NCBI GenBank assembly: GCA_977006965.1
Contig: OZ345358.1
Span: 2,480,001-2,544,000 of the forward strand
DNA length: 64,000 bases
Direction: 5' to 3'
Source: Phymatolithon calcareum
Lineage: Eukaryota > Rhodophyta > Florideophyceae > Hapalidiales
Part shown: positions 9,818-19,265 of the stretch, piece by piece
How positions within the stretch are numbered: position 1 is the stretch's first letter
How the letters are laid out: each line of letters starts with the position of its first letter
The notes under the pieces: generated by a model
Databases searched by the model: none
Told to the model about the DNA's origin: nothing
The model's input: the letters and a program-made list of their open reading frames with translations, nothing else
Program-made: the position numbers and the translations under genes

Positions 9818-10369
9818 TGCTATTTGCAAACAAACTTCTGGCCACATGTGCAGTGCAATGCTCCGAATCAATGCTGTGCTCGTCTCCGTCGCGCTCAAAC
9901 TAACACCGTGAAATCGAGTTCTGTACCTTGAGCCTCTAGTTGTAGCGGATGCCCTTTGGCGTACAGGCCCATATGTAATAACAATGCGCATAACTAACTT
10001 GAAAAATCCTTTTTGAAACCGGTTCCAAGTAAACTTCATTGAGAATCATTCACAACTCCTCTGTCTAGCCTCTACGTTGGCAAAACTGAATTCTTTTGCG
10101 TAGTGGAAACATTTGTTGCATCAAGTGAACGCTTTGGCCAAGGGCAGGTAGTGCGCGAAAGATGACGAATTCATACTCAAAGTTTCCTTCTCATGACGTC
10201 CTCGTGACAAGACTCGTGCCGCTCGATGCGTCAAGCATATCACGCGGTGGAATACATTAAGAGACACCCACACAAAACGTCCTGTGATGTGATGCGATGA
10301 AAGTCTTGTCTGAATGACAAGAGTGCCAAATCTACTTTTTGCACAATCGGATTCTCTTCTTCCGTCTCA

Positions 10370-11083
10370 AGAAAGCGCAGTACAGGCTCCTGTGCATCCA
10401 CTGGCTATTCTATCGCTTCCAATACCCCCATCAAGAGAGGAAGAGATAAGAAGATCGCACACTCGATCACAAGCTAAAAAGGTTTGTCAATCAACATGTC
10501 TAAACAATCCCTCTCAGAACGAGAAGAAACCAGGTTGCAAAGCGCGGTCGACGCAATCCATTCATTCATTCATTCATTTTGCCTTTTCCCCTAATGGGTC
10601 TAGCAGCGATTCGAGGGTCTGAGTTTTTTCCACTCTATTCTATTGTTAGCGAGCTGGACTGCGGTTTAGACGTCTAGGCTAGGTAGGTCACCAAAGATTG
10701 ATTCAGGTGTTGGTCTGACGCATTGAATCAGCACCTGGCGGACCAGGCGGCGCTCGTCCATTCTAAGAATGTTACCAAGCCAGTTCCAACGAAGGTCTCT
10801 GGCTCGCATTATCACGTCTATGGTTGGAATAACTTACAGCTTCCCGAATGCTTTCTCTGCCTCTTGCACTCCCCTTTCGGGGCGCGTCCCCTCGCAGCAA
10901 TCGAGGGGATCCTGTGCCGCGCGCGAGTGCGTGCATTACAGGACAGGAAGATCTCGACGCAATCCAGCAGATCTGCCCCAAGGACACGTAGTAGAAACGT
11001 AGGCAACGGGACTCAGCGCTATGATAAACCTCTCAGATGCTAAATAGACTACAAGAGCTTCAAGTAACTCACATCCATCCATC
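10370..11083 (+). mobile_element. Family A retroelement 3' end, unit U2, interrupted
   Basis: The same old fragment as 4747-5058, split by the family B insertion at 10561-10953. The interruption gives the order of events: family A first, family B later. Confidence 0.5.
10561..10953 (-). mobile_element. 5'-truncated LINE insertion (family B), left arm copy
   Basis: 393 bp flanked by the 13-bp target duplication TCGACGCAATCCA (10548-10560 and 10954-10966), which occurs once in units lacking it. Read on the minus strand, 10833-10666 encodes the end of a non-LTR reverse-transcriptase protein with RDLRWNWLGNILRMDE, the family's C-terminal R-W-L-G-x-x-L-R-M motif, then a TAA stop. The 3' end is an AATG-type tetranucleotide tail. 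Only the last 55 codons are in frame; upstream is a stop, so it is a dead 5'-truncated copy. Confidence 0.8.
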
Positions 11084-11549
11084 CGTCCACAATTGGAGTT
11101 AGAGTGCCGGAAAACGAAAATAGGGCGCCAATAAAAATCAGAAGCATCGGCTTAGGAAATCATATGGAGAAGAACGTGTTTGTTTTCCTCAAACCGTCTT
11201 CAGACCGTGCGTCGGCGTGTGGAAAGCAAACTGAAACTACTTGAGCTTTTGCTAGAATAGTCCTCTGTGGACGTGGTTACGCGCACACAACACCCCTAGT
11301 TTGGTCAATTGAGTATGCCTACCAACGAAACGGTCTTTTCTCGAACGAATCTCTGCGCATCCAAAACAACCCAGGTGAGCACCAAACGGTTCAACCTATT
11401 CCCCCCATAGTTCCACCACTCCGACGGTCCGTCACTGTCCGACTACAAGGAATGCGATCACCGCAACAAGAAAATGCCCTACATCCTCCCAGTGTCGTCA
11501 CGGACAGACAGTGTTCGCACAGACGACCACCCGTGGCAGGGTATCCCCT

Positions 11550-14500
11550 AAATCCCTTGTCAGCTCACCGATTGACCACACCACCATCGAACAATCAATT
11601 CTCACAAAGAGGGATACACCCGATTTCCTCTGCAGTCGAAATCAACTCTCGACCGTCGCACGTGCGTCGTCTCGACCCACTATCGGTACTGCCGTGAAAA
11701 GAAATCGTAACGTGCCTCCCGCATAGCAATTTCTGTCAGTTCGTCATGACGAATCTGCCGCGCATCGATTGGTGAAAATTTTAGTGGAAAATACACAACC
11801 ACATGAACAGGACCGGGAATGAATGAATAAACGGGAAGAAGATAAGGGTCATATGAAAAAAATGTTAACCAAAAATTGCACCTCAAGTTCAACAAACCAT
11901 TTCCCGCGCTACAACGGCCCTAATTTGCCATTCTTCGTCATTTTGATCGCCAATTCGCGGTTAGCCCGCATTGCGCCGTGTAGTTCATATGACTGACAAG
12001 AAACTTGAGGCGGCAATACGGCAATTGTCATAATCAATGATGCTGGCTCATTGCCGACAGCTGAAACCGCCGTCGCCACTTCGCACGCATTGCCTAAATA
12101 TTCATTGTCGGTCTTTGCACACCCTTGTTTCACTCCAAGGATATACTATCAAGGTCAACAATTTACGGTGAGCTACTTTCGCGTGAAAAAGATAACTACC
12201 ACACACAAGTCCGACAAGAAGCATTCACAATGGCTTCCTTCATCACGTTGCTCGCAATTTCCATCATCTTTACCGCCACCTCCGCCGTGCCGCTCCCGCA
12301 TGTGACGCCCTCCTCCGCTGCCCGCACCGCGCTGGCCGTCATCCACGAAGCGGACGGCATCTGGGGATCCGTCGTCTTCCACCAGGGCGGTCGCGGTCAA
12401 CCGGTCTTGATCTCCGCCTCCTTCAACAACATCCGCCCATCCCTTCGCCCCTCGACCGACTGGGGCATTTTCCACGAGCCGGTGCACTATTCAAACGCTG
12501 CAAACTCGCGCTGCACAACGGCCTTGAAAGGCGTGTTGCGTCTAGGCAAGCGGGAAATAGGGTCGTTCACTCGAAAGCACGGTGCGATTCGCGGGCGCAA
12601 GTTTTCGCTCATTGCATACGACTATGACATTTCCCTCTATCCGGACGATCCGGGATACATCGTGCAGCGCTCGTTCGCCATTCATCAGGGCGATGCTGCG
12701 AAAGACCATGTGTGTGCAACTGTGTATGCCACCGATATTGCGCACGTGCTTCCAGGGGCGGTGCCGTGCGAGGTTGTGAAATATGCGGATTGCACGGTCA
12801 GTGTTGGTGGTGGGCGGTGCAGGAAAAGGATGTGTGAAGGGTATCGCCAGTTTTGGGGCATTAAGGGGACGGATCGGAGCGGTATTGATGATGGGACTAA
12901 GTTTTGTGTGCAGAGGGAAGAGGTGTTTCCTGAGGTTATGGCACATGAGGTGGATGGAGATGGCACTTTCAGGTGCGAGTTAGGACGGCATACGAATTTG
13001 GTGCCACTCAGCAGGGATTAGAGGTCGGTATGGTTTGCTGGGATGAGACAGGGGGAATGGAATGGATTGCAGAGGGGGCTTCAATTGTTGTCGATCTGAG
13101 ACGAATGAAACTTGGATTGTGCGTCGTCAGGCACGTGTATGGCGAGGGTGGAGCAGCTTGGTCGATATTTAGAATGACTGCTTTCTGACGACTGAAGAGA
13201 CAACGAATCGGATGGCGGAAGGTTGGCGGGCGAGATGGGGATATAGAGGCGCGCTGGATGGGTCGAACGTTGAGCAGGCAATGCCTGCATTGCAATCGTG
13301 TTGTTGGTTAGAATGCCTTTGGCACGACCGTCTAATGTATTTCGTATTTTGTTGTTTAGTGACAAAGTGTGGACTTGACCGAAAATTTGAAAAATTGGTT
13401 ACAAAATAATTCTTTCTCAACGTGCTGCGTGTTACACCTCTGACGTTTTGTTGTTCTACACATTCGCATCGCTGCAATGCATTGCTCGAGGGCACTACTG
13501 TACAACTATGTACAGTACAGCATCCCTGGGTAGCATGTCGATTTGTGAATTATGGAATATTTTAATTTCTTTGAAACAATCTGTGCTCCATGAACCGTGC
13601 TGTATTTATACAGTATCTCGCAATTGTGATCAATGAGCAATTCTGATGTGTGGAATTCTGATTCGTTGAACTATTTATGGCAACCTCCCTTCGCTGCAAC
13701 CCATGCCACTCAAATCCGCGAGAATATGCTGTCGACGGCTCCACTAGGACGCCCGGATGACATTGCGGGACTATGTGTCAGAGATTAAGGACAAGTTAGC
13801 TTGACTAATTCTCACAACTCTGCGTTCTTCAGTATGTCGATAAGCTCCAGATTGATTGCAACGAGTTATTGTGAGTTCTTCACAACAGGGCTTCCGTATT
13901 CCATGAAAAGCCCCGTTACGCCTTTTGCAACTGGAATTCTCGTCACGTGCTTCGCCTTCCAGCACCCACGAGATGCACATCTGACAAGTCTAGTGACACG
14001 GGAACTTGCCGCGCTTTGGAAGTCGCCACTCAATTTTTTCCCCGAGAGTATCGATTGCCCTGAGTCACACCGTTGTCGTTTACATCGAGCACATCTCCAG
14101 AAAGCGTCATACTGAACCGTACGCCCTGCTTGCCCTCTACTACGACTTGTGACCGGATGACTGAAAAAATTGACCAAGTTCCAGAGTGAAGATCACCGTG
14201 CAACTTACAGCTCCGCCGTCATAGCACTGGTAGTGAGGCGCTTTGATTCGCGTCGCGTTTGGAAACCGCAGGAGATTCTTCTGATTGTGTTAGCGGCTAA
14301 GACCGGACTATTTGTCCGCATTGCCTAACATTTGAATGTCGCTGCGCTCCGGAGTTGCTTGACCTCCTGCTTCCAGATACAGATAAGGAAAGCGGATACA
14401 GCTCTGACGTGATGAATTGAGTTGCATTTGCTGGCTTGGCAAATCTGAGGCATCACACACGTGTTGAACATATATGATAAATAATGAAAAAAGAGCTTTT

Positions 14501-14630
14501 TGTCAAGAACAGTAAATTTACAGCGGATCTGGACGACCCATGAAATCTCCTGTCATCGCGAGTTGATCCAGCAGCCCATGTTTACATTGTCTCAGACAAC
14601 AAAGAGCACATGTTCTGCATGTAATTGCGT
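11550..14630 (+). repeat. Array unit U3, shortened, adjoining the helicase
   Basis: Begins as a normal unit, but about 500 bp including the palindrome is missing at 13745-13775 and a further stretch is missing near 14450. It ends at 14630, where unit sequence gives way to the helicase start. The distal half is a diverged subtype shared with 53695-54530. The Cys/His-rich frame is disabled here. 13022-14639 holds no supported gene. Confidence 0.9.
12230..13021 (+). CDS. Secreted Cu-only SOD-like protein, copy 3
   Basis: 263 aa, the same protein as copy 2. The upstream region is a third form (CGCACGCATTGCC, then TTTCACTCCAAGG), lacking the piece next to TATACTAT that U1 and U2 have. Confidence 0.8.
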   Translation: MASFITLLAISIIFTATSAVPLPHVTPSSAARTALAVIHEADGIWGSVVFHQGGRGQPVLISASFNNIRPSLRPSTDWGIFHEPVHYSNAANSRCTTALKGVLRLGKREIGSFTRKHGAIRGRKFSLIAYDYDISLYPDDPGYIVQRSFAIHQGDAAKDHVCATVYATDIAHVLPGAVPCEVVKYADCTVSVGGGRCRKRMCEGYRQFWGIKGTDRSGIDDGTKFCVQREEVFPEVMAHEVDGDGTFRCELGRHTNLVPLSRD

Positions 14631-14639
14631 GGACATGCA

Positions 14640-16349
14640 ATGGATAAGAATGCGCTTCGTAGGTTGGGCTTCGTCGGATCCATTGCACGCTTTCGAGTGA
14701 CTCCTTACCGGAGCGTCCCACCTCTTTCCATTTTCCGCGCACGGCCCATTTTTATTGCGTGTTCCTGCGCGAGAGCGACGGCAACGAGTACATTGCATCC
14801 GAATGTAAATACCTCGAAAGCTGCAATTCCAACGCAATCTCCATCAAATCAAGATGCATCATCCATGTTCGACCCAAACGCCACGTTCGCCTCTCTCGGA
14901 ATATCCGCGGAACTATGCCAATCTTTGAACCAAGCCGGCATTACGCGACCAACCCGGGTGCAAGCTGCAGCTATACCGAGATTGCTGAATGGATTGCAAA
15001 TACAAATGAAGTATTACCAGGCCCTTCGCAATGCAGAGGAGAGACATGAACAATGCATTCAAAACGGAATACAAACTGGAGCTCAACATACACAAGATAC
15101 TCCGATGGACACCCCCGAATTCGTACCGCCGCCACCTCCGGAGAACGACGACGACGACGTGCTTCTAATAGGCGCCGAAACAGGCAGCGGCAAAACCCTG
15201 ACCTACCTTCTCCCCTTCGTCGAGGCTCTCCGACAAAACCCGGACACTGGCGTGAAGGCAGTACTACTGATGCCGTCGCGCGAGCTATGTGCGCAAGTGC
15301 TGCGCTTCTTAAACGAATACATCCCAAACCCACCGCGCGCGCTCATACTGTCCGGTGGCCTTCTACCCGACGTGAGCGACTTAGTGTCGGTGCGCATATT
15401 CATCGCGACGCCTGCAGCATTGCTGAATTACACGAACTTCAGTTCGCGTCCAGACAAGAACGACAAGTACATTGTCGTCGACGAAGCCGACATGCTCCTG
15501 TCCGGCTCCTTCCTGGCCGAGGTGGAGGAAGTGCTCGCACAGCCGAGCATGAAGCCGTTTGCGACTCGTCGAAACAGCGCAGAACGAGAACGTAATCGAA
15601 ACCGTCTCATTTTTGTAGGCGCTACGTTCCCGCATTGGACCGGCGAGCGTGTGAAATCCATCATCACCTGGATGCGACGACGGTATCCCGGGGTGCAAGA
15701 GGTGCACACGGAGGATATACACCGCCGTTCAGCACGGCTTTCGTCGACGTGGCGCTATGTGAAGAGCGAAGCGGAGCGGGTTGCAGGTTTGTGCGAGGTA
15801 CTTTGCGACAGTACAGGCCCCGCGGAAAAGGTGATGGTGTTTGCTGGAGCTGCTGGGAATGTAGAGCGTGTGAAGCAGGCGGTGGAGGACGAGTTGGGAG
15901 AGCAGTTTCTGCAGGAGAAATTCGGGGGCGTTTTGATGTTGCATAAGAAGATTTTGCCGAAAGTGCGTGCGGAAGCATTGCGGAAATTTGGGAGCGGTGA
16001 GACGAGACTTCTGTTTTGCACCGATCTTGCATCGCGCGGACTGGATCTTGGATTGGTCACTAGGGTTGTTGAGTATGAATTTGCAGGTAATGTGGTTGGA
16101 CATTTGCATCGTATTGGGAGAACTGCGAGGGCGGGGGAACATGGAAGGACAGATCACTTTTTTGATGACGTTTCAAAACCGCTTGCTGACGCTATTCGGA
16201 ATCGTGATGAGAGAAATGAAAATGTGGTTGATGGTGTTTTTAGCAGAAAACGATCGTTCCGGCGCAAGTTGAAAAAATGGCAGGCAGAAAGTGCTTTAGA
16301 AAAAGAGGGTATTTTGTCGATTGTGCATGGAGATGAACATCTTCAGTAG
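14640..16349 (+). CDS. DEAD-box RNA helicase, copy 1 (probably mitochondrial)
   Basis: 569 aa from the ATG at 14640 (frame also open to an upstream TTG). ATP-dependent RNA helicase of superfamily 2. Motifs in order: Q motif region ending ITRPTRVQ; motif I A179-ETGSGKT; Ia PSREL; Ib TPAAL; II D281-EAD; III GATFP, a variant of SAT; V ASRGLDL; VI H490-RIGRTARAG. All core ATP-binding residues are present. The first 45 residues are Arg/Ser rich with few acids, which looks like a mitochondrial targeting peptide, so a role in organellar RNA or ribosome assembly is possible (inference). A low-complexity insert with PPPPPENDDDD separates the Q motif from motif I. The gene starts exactly where the array ends, so its promoter lies in repeat-derived DNA. 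Intronless. Confidence 0.9.
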   Translation: MDKNALRRLGFVGSIARFRVTPYRSVPPLSIFRARPIFIACSCARATATSTLHPNVNTSKAAIPTQSPSNQDASSMFDPNATFASLGISAELCQSLNQAGITRPTRVQAAAIPRLLNGLQIQMKYYQALRNAEERHEQCIQNGIQTGAQHTQDTPMDTPEFVPPPPPENDDDDVLLIGAETGSGKTLTYLLPFVEALRQNPDTGVKAVLLMPSRELCAQVLRFLNEYIPNPPRALILSGGLLPDVSDLVSVRIFIATPAALLNYTNFSSRPDKNDKYIVVDEADMLLSGSFLAEVEEVLAQPSMKPFATRRNSAERERNRNRLIFVGATFPHWTGERVKSIITWMRRRYPGVQEVHTEDIHRRSARLSSTWRYVKSEAERVAGLCEVLCDSTGPAEKVMVFAGAAGNVERVKQAVEDELGEQFLQEKFGGVLMLHKKILPKVRAEALRKFGSGETRLLFCTDLASRGLDLGLVTRVVEYEFAGNVVGHLHRIGRTARAGEHGRTDHFFDDVSKPLADAIRNRDERNENVVDGVFSRKRSFRRKLKKWQAESALEKEGILSIVHGDEHLQ

Positions 16350-16427
16350 CACTGTGGAAGTGCCGTGGTAATGTTGGTAAATGACATCTTCGATTTTTGA
16401 GATGCAGTCGAGGGCATATGTGCGGAG

Positions 16428-17838
16428 ATGCAATCAGAAAAAAAGAAGACGTCGAACACTCCGAGGCAGAATACAAGTCGACGCAGAAAGAAGCTGATAA
16501 TTATGTTGCAGATTCTAAACTCAAGGCTCATGATAAAATTATTGCACCGTCGCTGGAGAAATTCGTCATTGTTGCAAAACGAAATTGAGATTAACTGTAC
16601 ACCTGCAAGGATTGACCACCACAGGGCCGAATGTACTTGCCGAGTACGAGAAGCGCCGACGTAAAATTGCGCATCTGGAAATATTGATTGCGGGTGACGC
16701 GGCTGGACATGAGGAAAGGCGACTGGCGAACGAATTGAAGAAGAAGAAGGAATTCATGGACTGGCTCAAGCAGGGGGTGCACCATATTTTGCAGTCCAAG
16801 TTTTCCGAATTGTATCAAACACTTTGCTGCTCCGGTGACCTTGAAGTCTCAAACTGGAAGGGTGATTCCTTGGATGGTCTTGAATTGCAAGTCTTAGTGA
16901 GTTATGGTAAGGGCGCAGCGTTGCGAAGCATCAGCGTTAGCTCCAACACTGGTCAGAAGACATGCTGTACTATGCTGAGGATCGTGGAACCACCGCGTTT
17001 GCTCTGGGAGGAATTGAATCGTATCTCGAACGGCAGCCAGAGAAGAAGGAGTGCTTCCCAAATTACGTAGCAAAAATAACGCCCTGCCGCAATCTAAGTA
17101 GAAGATAATTCAGCAATAAAGCACTGCCTTGCGTGCCCCATTGGGGAGAAAGCAGTTGACATCATACTATGCTGATTTGCTTTTCGCTTCTCCAGGAAAA
17201 TCTACCTTTCTTCTTCTTCTCCACGGCAAACAGATGCGTCGGTAACTTTTGAATAAAAATCTACCTATCTTCTTCTTCTCTGCGACGAAACACGACTGCC
17301 ATTTGTAACGGTGGACAAAGTGAACCTGGGTCTCGACCCTTTCAACGATATGAAGATTATGACCATAATTTTTCAATTGAAGTTTATTTTTAAATAGTCT
17401 CGCAGTCTTACGAATGCAACCTTCAAGTGTGTAGACCGTTGGAACCTACCGCTTGTAAGAGGCGGTGGGCAAAGGTTGGATCCTCGGCCGTCCTGCCTCA
17501 TAAGTTGTGTTTTTGTGGGGTTCGCTACCTGCGTCCCCGCTGCTAGGCGTCGTGTCCAGAGAGACTTCTACTTGACGTCTCTTGTCTTGATGTCAAAGCA
17601 GACCTTCTTCGTTTTCCATGCCCTCGATGATGGTCTTGCTAAAAAGCAAAAACTCAATTATGACCATCATGTTCGAAGACGCGGAGCGAGGGGCGGCGCC
17701 GAAGAGCTTTGTGGTCATGCAGAAATTGCTACCTGATTTGCCCATTACAAGATACCAATGATATATTTAATGGATCAATTTTCAAGGGTGATCTGTCAAC
17801 TCCGTTCCCATGCTACTTTTTTGTTAGCACAAGATCGT
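16428..17838 (+). pseudogene. SMC5 C-terminal remnant, copy 1
   Basis: Pieces in several frames match the end of SMC5, the ATPase of the SMC5/6 genome-stability complex. A coiled-coil piece (about 16450-16585) is followed in another frame by GPNVLAEYEKRRRKI, then a coil, then FSELYQTLCCSGDLEV, then LELQVLVSYGKGAALRSI (16606-17000), and after a gap FVVMQKLLPD (from about 17715). These correspond to the SMC5 hinge-distal NPNV-YE-R motif, the cysteine/glycine head segment and the C-terminal TPKLLPDL region. The signature S-G-G-E and Walker B Asp-Glu are not kept, and there are frameshifts and stops. 17090-17610 between the parts has no SMC likeness and contains a degenerate CTTCTTCTTC duplication. 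It lies just inside the IR-1 spacer. Confidence 0.6.
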
Positions 17839-18397
17839 AAATCTTAATAGTTACAACCAACAAATTACTTGTCCTGGACGCCGATTGCCTTCGTGGAGCA
17901 CTAGAAATCGAAATCGAATAGAAGACCAAACAAGGAACCTACGATGCTATCATGATGAGCAATTTAGCACATGTACATTTAAATTTGTACTTCCACGTCT
18001 CTCCGACGAGATGTCAGCCATGTCACGCTGACAGTTGCCCAACGCAAGCGACAATTTGTCTACTGTAGTCCAGAAATCAGTACTTTCATCGCCCTTATCA
18101 AATTGCGGTTCTTCAGAGAAAACTCGAGACAACAGCGACTTTTCAATTGTGGATGTCTTCATGTCATGGAGAGGTGACCAACGAATGTTTTGATCAGACT
18201 GAGAATGAGACGTTGAGATCCGTTGAGTGGAAAAATTGCAGCAGGAGTGGACCTAAAGAGGAATGTTAGTACAGCCTGTACTACGAGTATAGGATGACAT
18301 AACTGACATAGCTGCCAACTCGTTTGCTTGCCGTGTGAACTCGATACAAGTCGCGTGACAGTGACTCGAAAGACCTAGCTAACGAGCTTTGCACCTT

Positions 18398-18405
18398 TAT
18401 AAAAG
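18398..18405 (+). promoter_or_regulatory. TATA box of C2H2 gene copy 1
   Basis: TATAAAAG ends 58 bp before the ATG at 18463. The same sequence and spacing is found at the second copy (58312-58319). Confidence 0.7.
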
Positions 18406-18462
18406 CCGGAATTGGTAGCGAGTACTCCAGCACCACAGCTCATACTGGTGACGCCAAGCGAG

Positions 18463-18999
18463 ATGCCGGAACAAGGCAGCAGAGCAGCAATAAGTTTTAT
18501 TCTCAATGACGGAGAAGAAAAAAGGAATGTCGAGAATTCCTACTGGGAAACCGTGCTGGGCCGAAAAAAATGTACCATTTGTAACAGGGAGTTCGATCAG
18601 TTATCGAATTTGAACAAGCATGTGAAGCGTGTCCACCAGAAACTAAGGCCATGGCCCTGCAAGCAACCTGGATGCGGAAAACTGTTTGCCCATAGGTGTG
18701 ACGCTCGGAAGCATTGCGACGCTGTACACGACGGGAAGAAGCCCTTCCCATGTGTTGTTTGTGGAAAGAACTTTGCCGATACGAGTAATTTAAAAAAACA
18801 TCTCCGACTGGTTCATCGCAAAGAGAGAAACCACGGATGTTCCATGTGCCAAAAACGATTTGGTGAGCGCCGGTCGCTCAGGGACCACGTTGACTCGGTG
18901 CACCTCAAGCTAAAGCCGCATACTTGCAAATATGCGGGGTGCAAAGCGAAATTTGGGCAAAAATCTCACCTGTCCACACATATCAAGAAGAAGCATTGA
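18463..18999 (+). CDS. C2H2 zinc-finger protein, five fingers
   Basis: 178 aa from the ATG at 18463, the first ATG after the TATA box. The short N-terminus is followed by five C2H2 fingers that fill the rest: CTIC..H..H, CKQPGC (four-residue Cys loop), CVVC, CSMC and CKYAGC, each closed by H-x3-5-H (VH or KH). The finger pattern is that of a nuclear DNA- or RNA-binding protein of the TFIIIA-like type. No separate activation domain is visible. It ends directly after the last finger (HIKKKH). A second copy at 58377 has six fingers. Target unknown. Confidence 0.85.
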   Translation: MPEQGSRAAISFILNDGEEKRNVENSYWETVLGRKKCTICNREFDQLSNLNKHVKRVHQKLRPWPCKQPGCGKLFAHRCDARKHCDAVHDGKKPFPCVVCGKNFADTSNLKKHLRLVHRKERNHGCSMCQKRFGERRSLRDHVDSVHLKLKPHTCKYAGCKAKFGQKSHLSTHIKKKH

Positions 19000-19029
19000 C
19001 ATAGAGTAACCTATTGCATGCCCAACTTC

Positions 19030-19035
19030 AATAAA
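19030..19035 (+). terminator. Polyadenylation-type signal after C2H2 gene copy 1
   Basis: AATAAA 31 bp after the stop codon, conserved at 59037-59042 after copy 2. Confidence 0.5.
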
Positions 19036-19265
19036 TGATCATTTTATCATTACCGCGTAGGAAGATTATGAAATCTGAGCTCTGCGTTTTGTCCACAATG
19101 ACGTCGCTAAAAACGAGCTTCCATTGTGCTCTGGCTGGGTATCAAAATTTGAAGCGTTGATTCCAGATTGGCCCTCTTGATGGCCAACTTCGCACATATG
19201 CCCTCGACTGCATCTCAAAAATCGAAGATGTCATTTACCAACATTACCACGGCACTTCCACAGTG

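Larger units (their letters stand above)
5523..11549 (+). repeat. Array unit U2 with two retroelement insertions
   Basis: Same layout as U1 but 505 bp longer, because of a 101-bp insertion at 9323-9423 and a 393-bp insertion at 10561-10953. From 7924 onward this unit is the outer part of the left arm of the large inverted repeat. 6995-7994, 8058-8693, 8868-9637 and 9818-10369 hold no supported gene apart from the elements listed. Confidence 0.95.
7924..16424 (+). repeat. Left arm of 8.5-kb inverted repeat IR-1
   Basis: Reverse complement of 19191-27687. Paired coordinates sum to 35615 on the inner side and 35611 outside a 4-bp CATT microsatellite difference near 10561. Pairing stops exactly at 16424/19191 inside and at about 7923/27688 outside, where unit-specific differences begin. 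Differences I noticed: one base at about 14957 (synonymous in the helicase) and the 4-bp microsatellite. The arm contains part of U2, U3 and the helicase gene. Confidence 0.95.
16425..19190 (+). other. Spacer between IR-1 arms (2766 bp)
   Basis: Single-copy relative to IR-1. Contains the SMC5 remnant and the C2H2 gene. A near relative of the whole spacer is at about 56342-59170. 17840-18397 has no supported gene. The minus-strand frame 17950-18162 changes mostly non-synonymously relative to its copy. Confidence 0.85.

Noticed and set aside
9728-10039. 103-codon minus-strand ORF antisense to the membrane micro-ORF
   Set aside because: Frameshifted in U1; substitutions favour the plus-strand frame.
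15053-15595. 180-codon plus-strand ORF inside the helicase gene, and long antisense ORFs there
   Set aside because: They overlap the intact helicase frame with all motifs; they are frame shadows of GC-rich coding sequence.
17425-17485. Possible threonine tRNA (CCGCTTGTAAGAGGCGG hairpin followed by GGTTGGATCC)
   Set aside because: No matching acceptor stem, anticodon loop of the wrong size, and no canonical TTCGA in the T loop.
17950-18162. 70-codon minus-strand ORF divergent from the C2H2 gene
   Set aside because: Its copy at 57738-58076 differs mainly by amino-acid changes and a different end; no promoter or domain seen.
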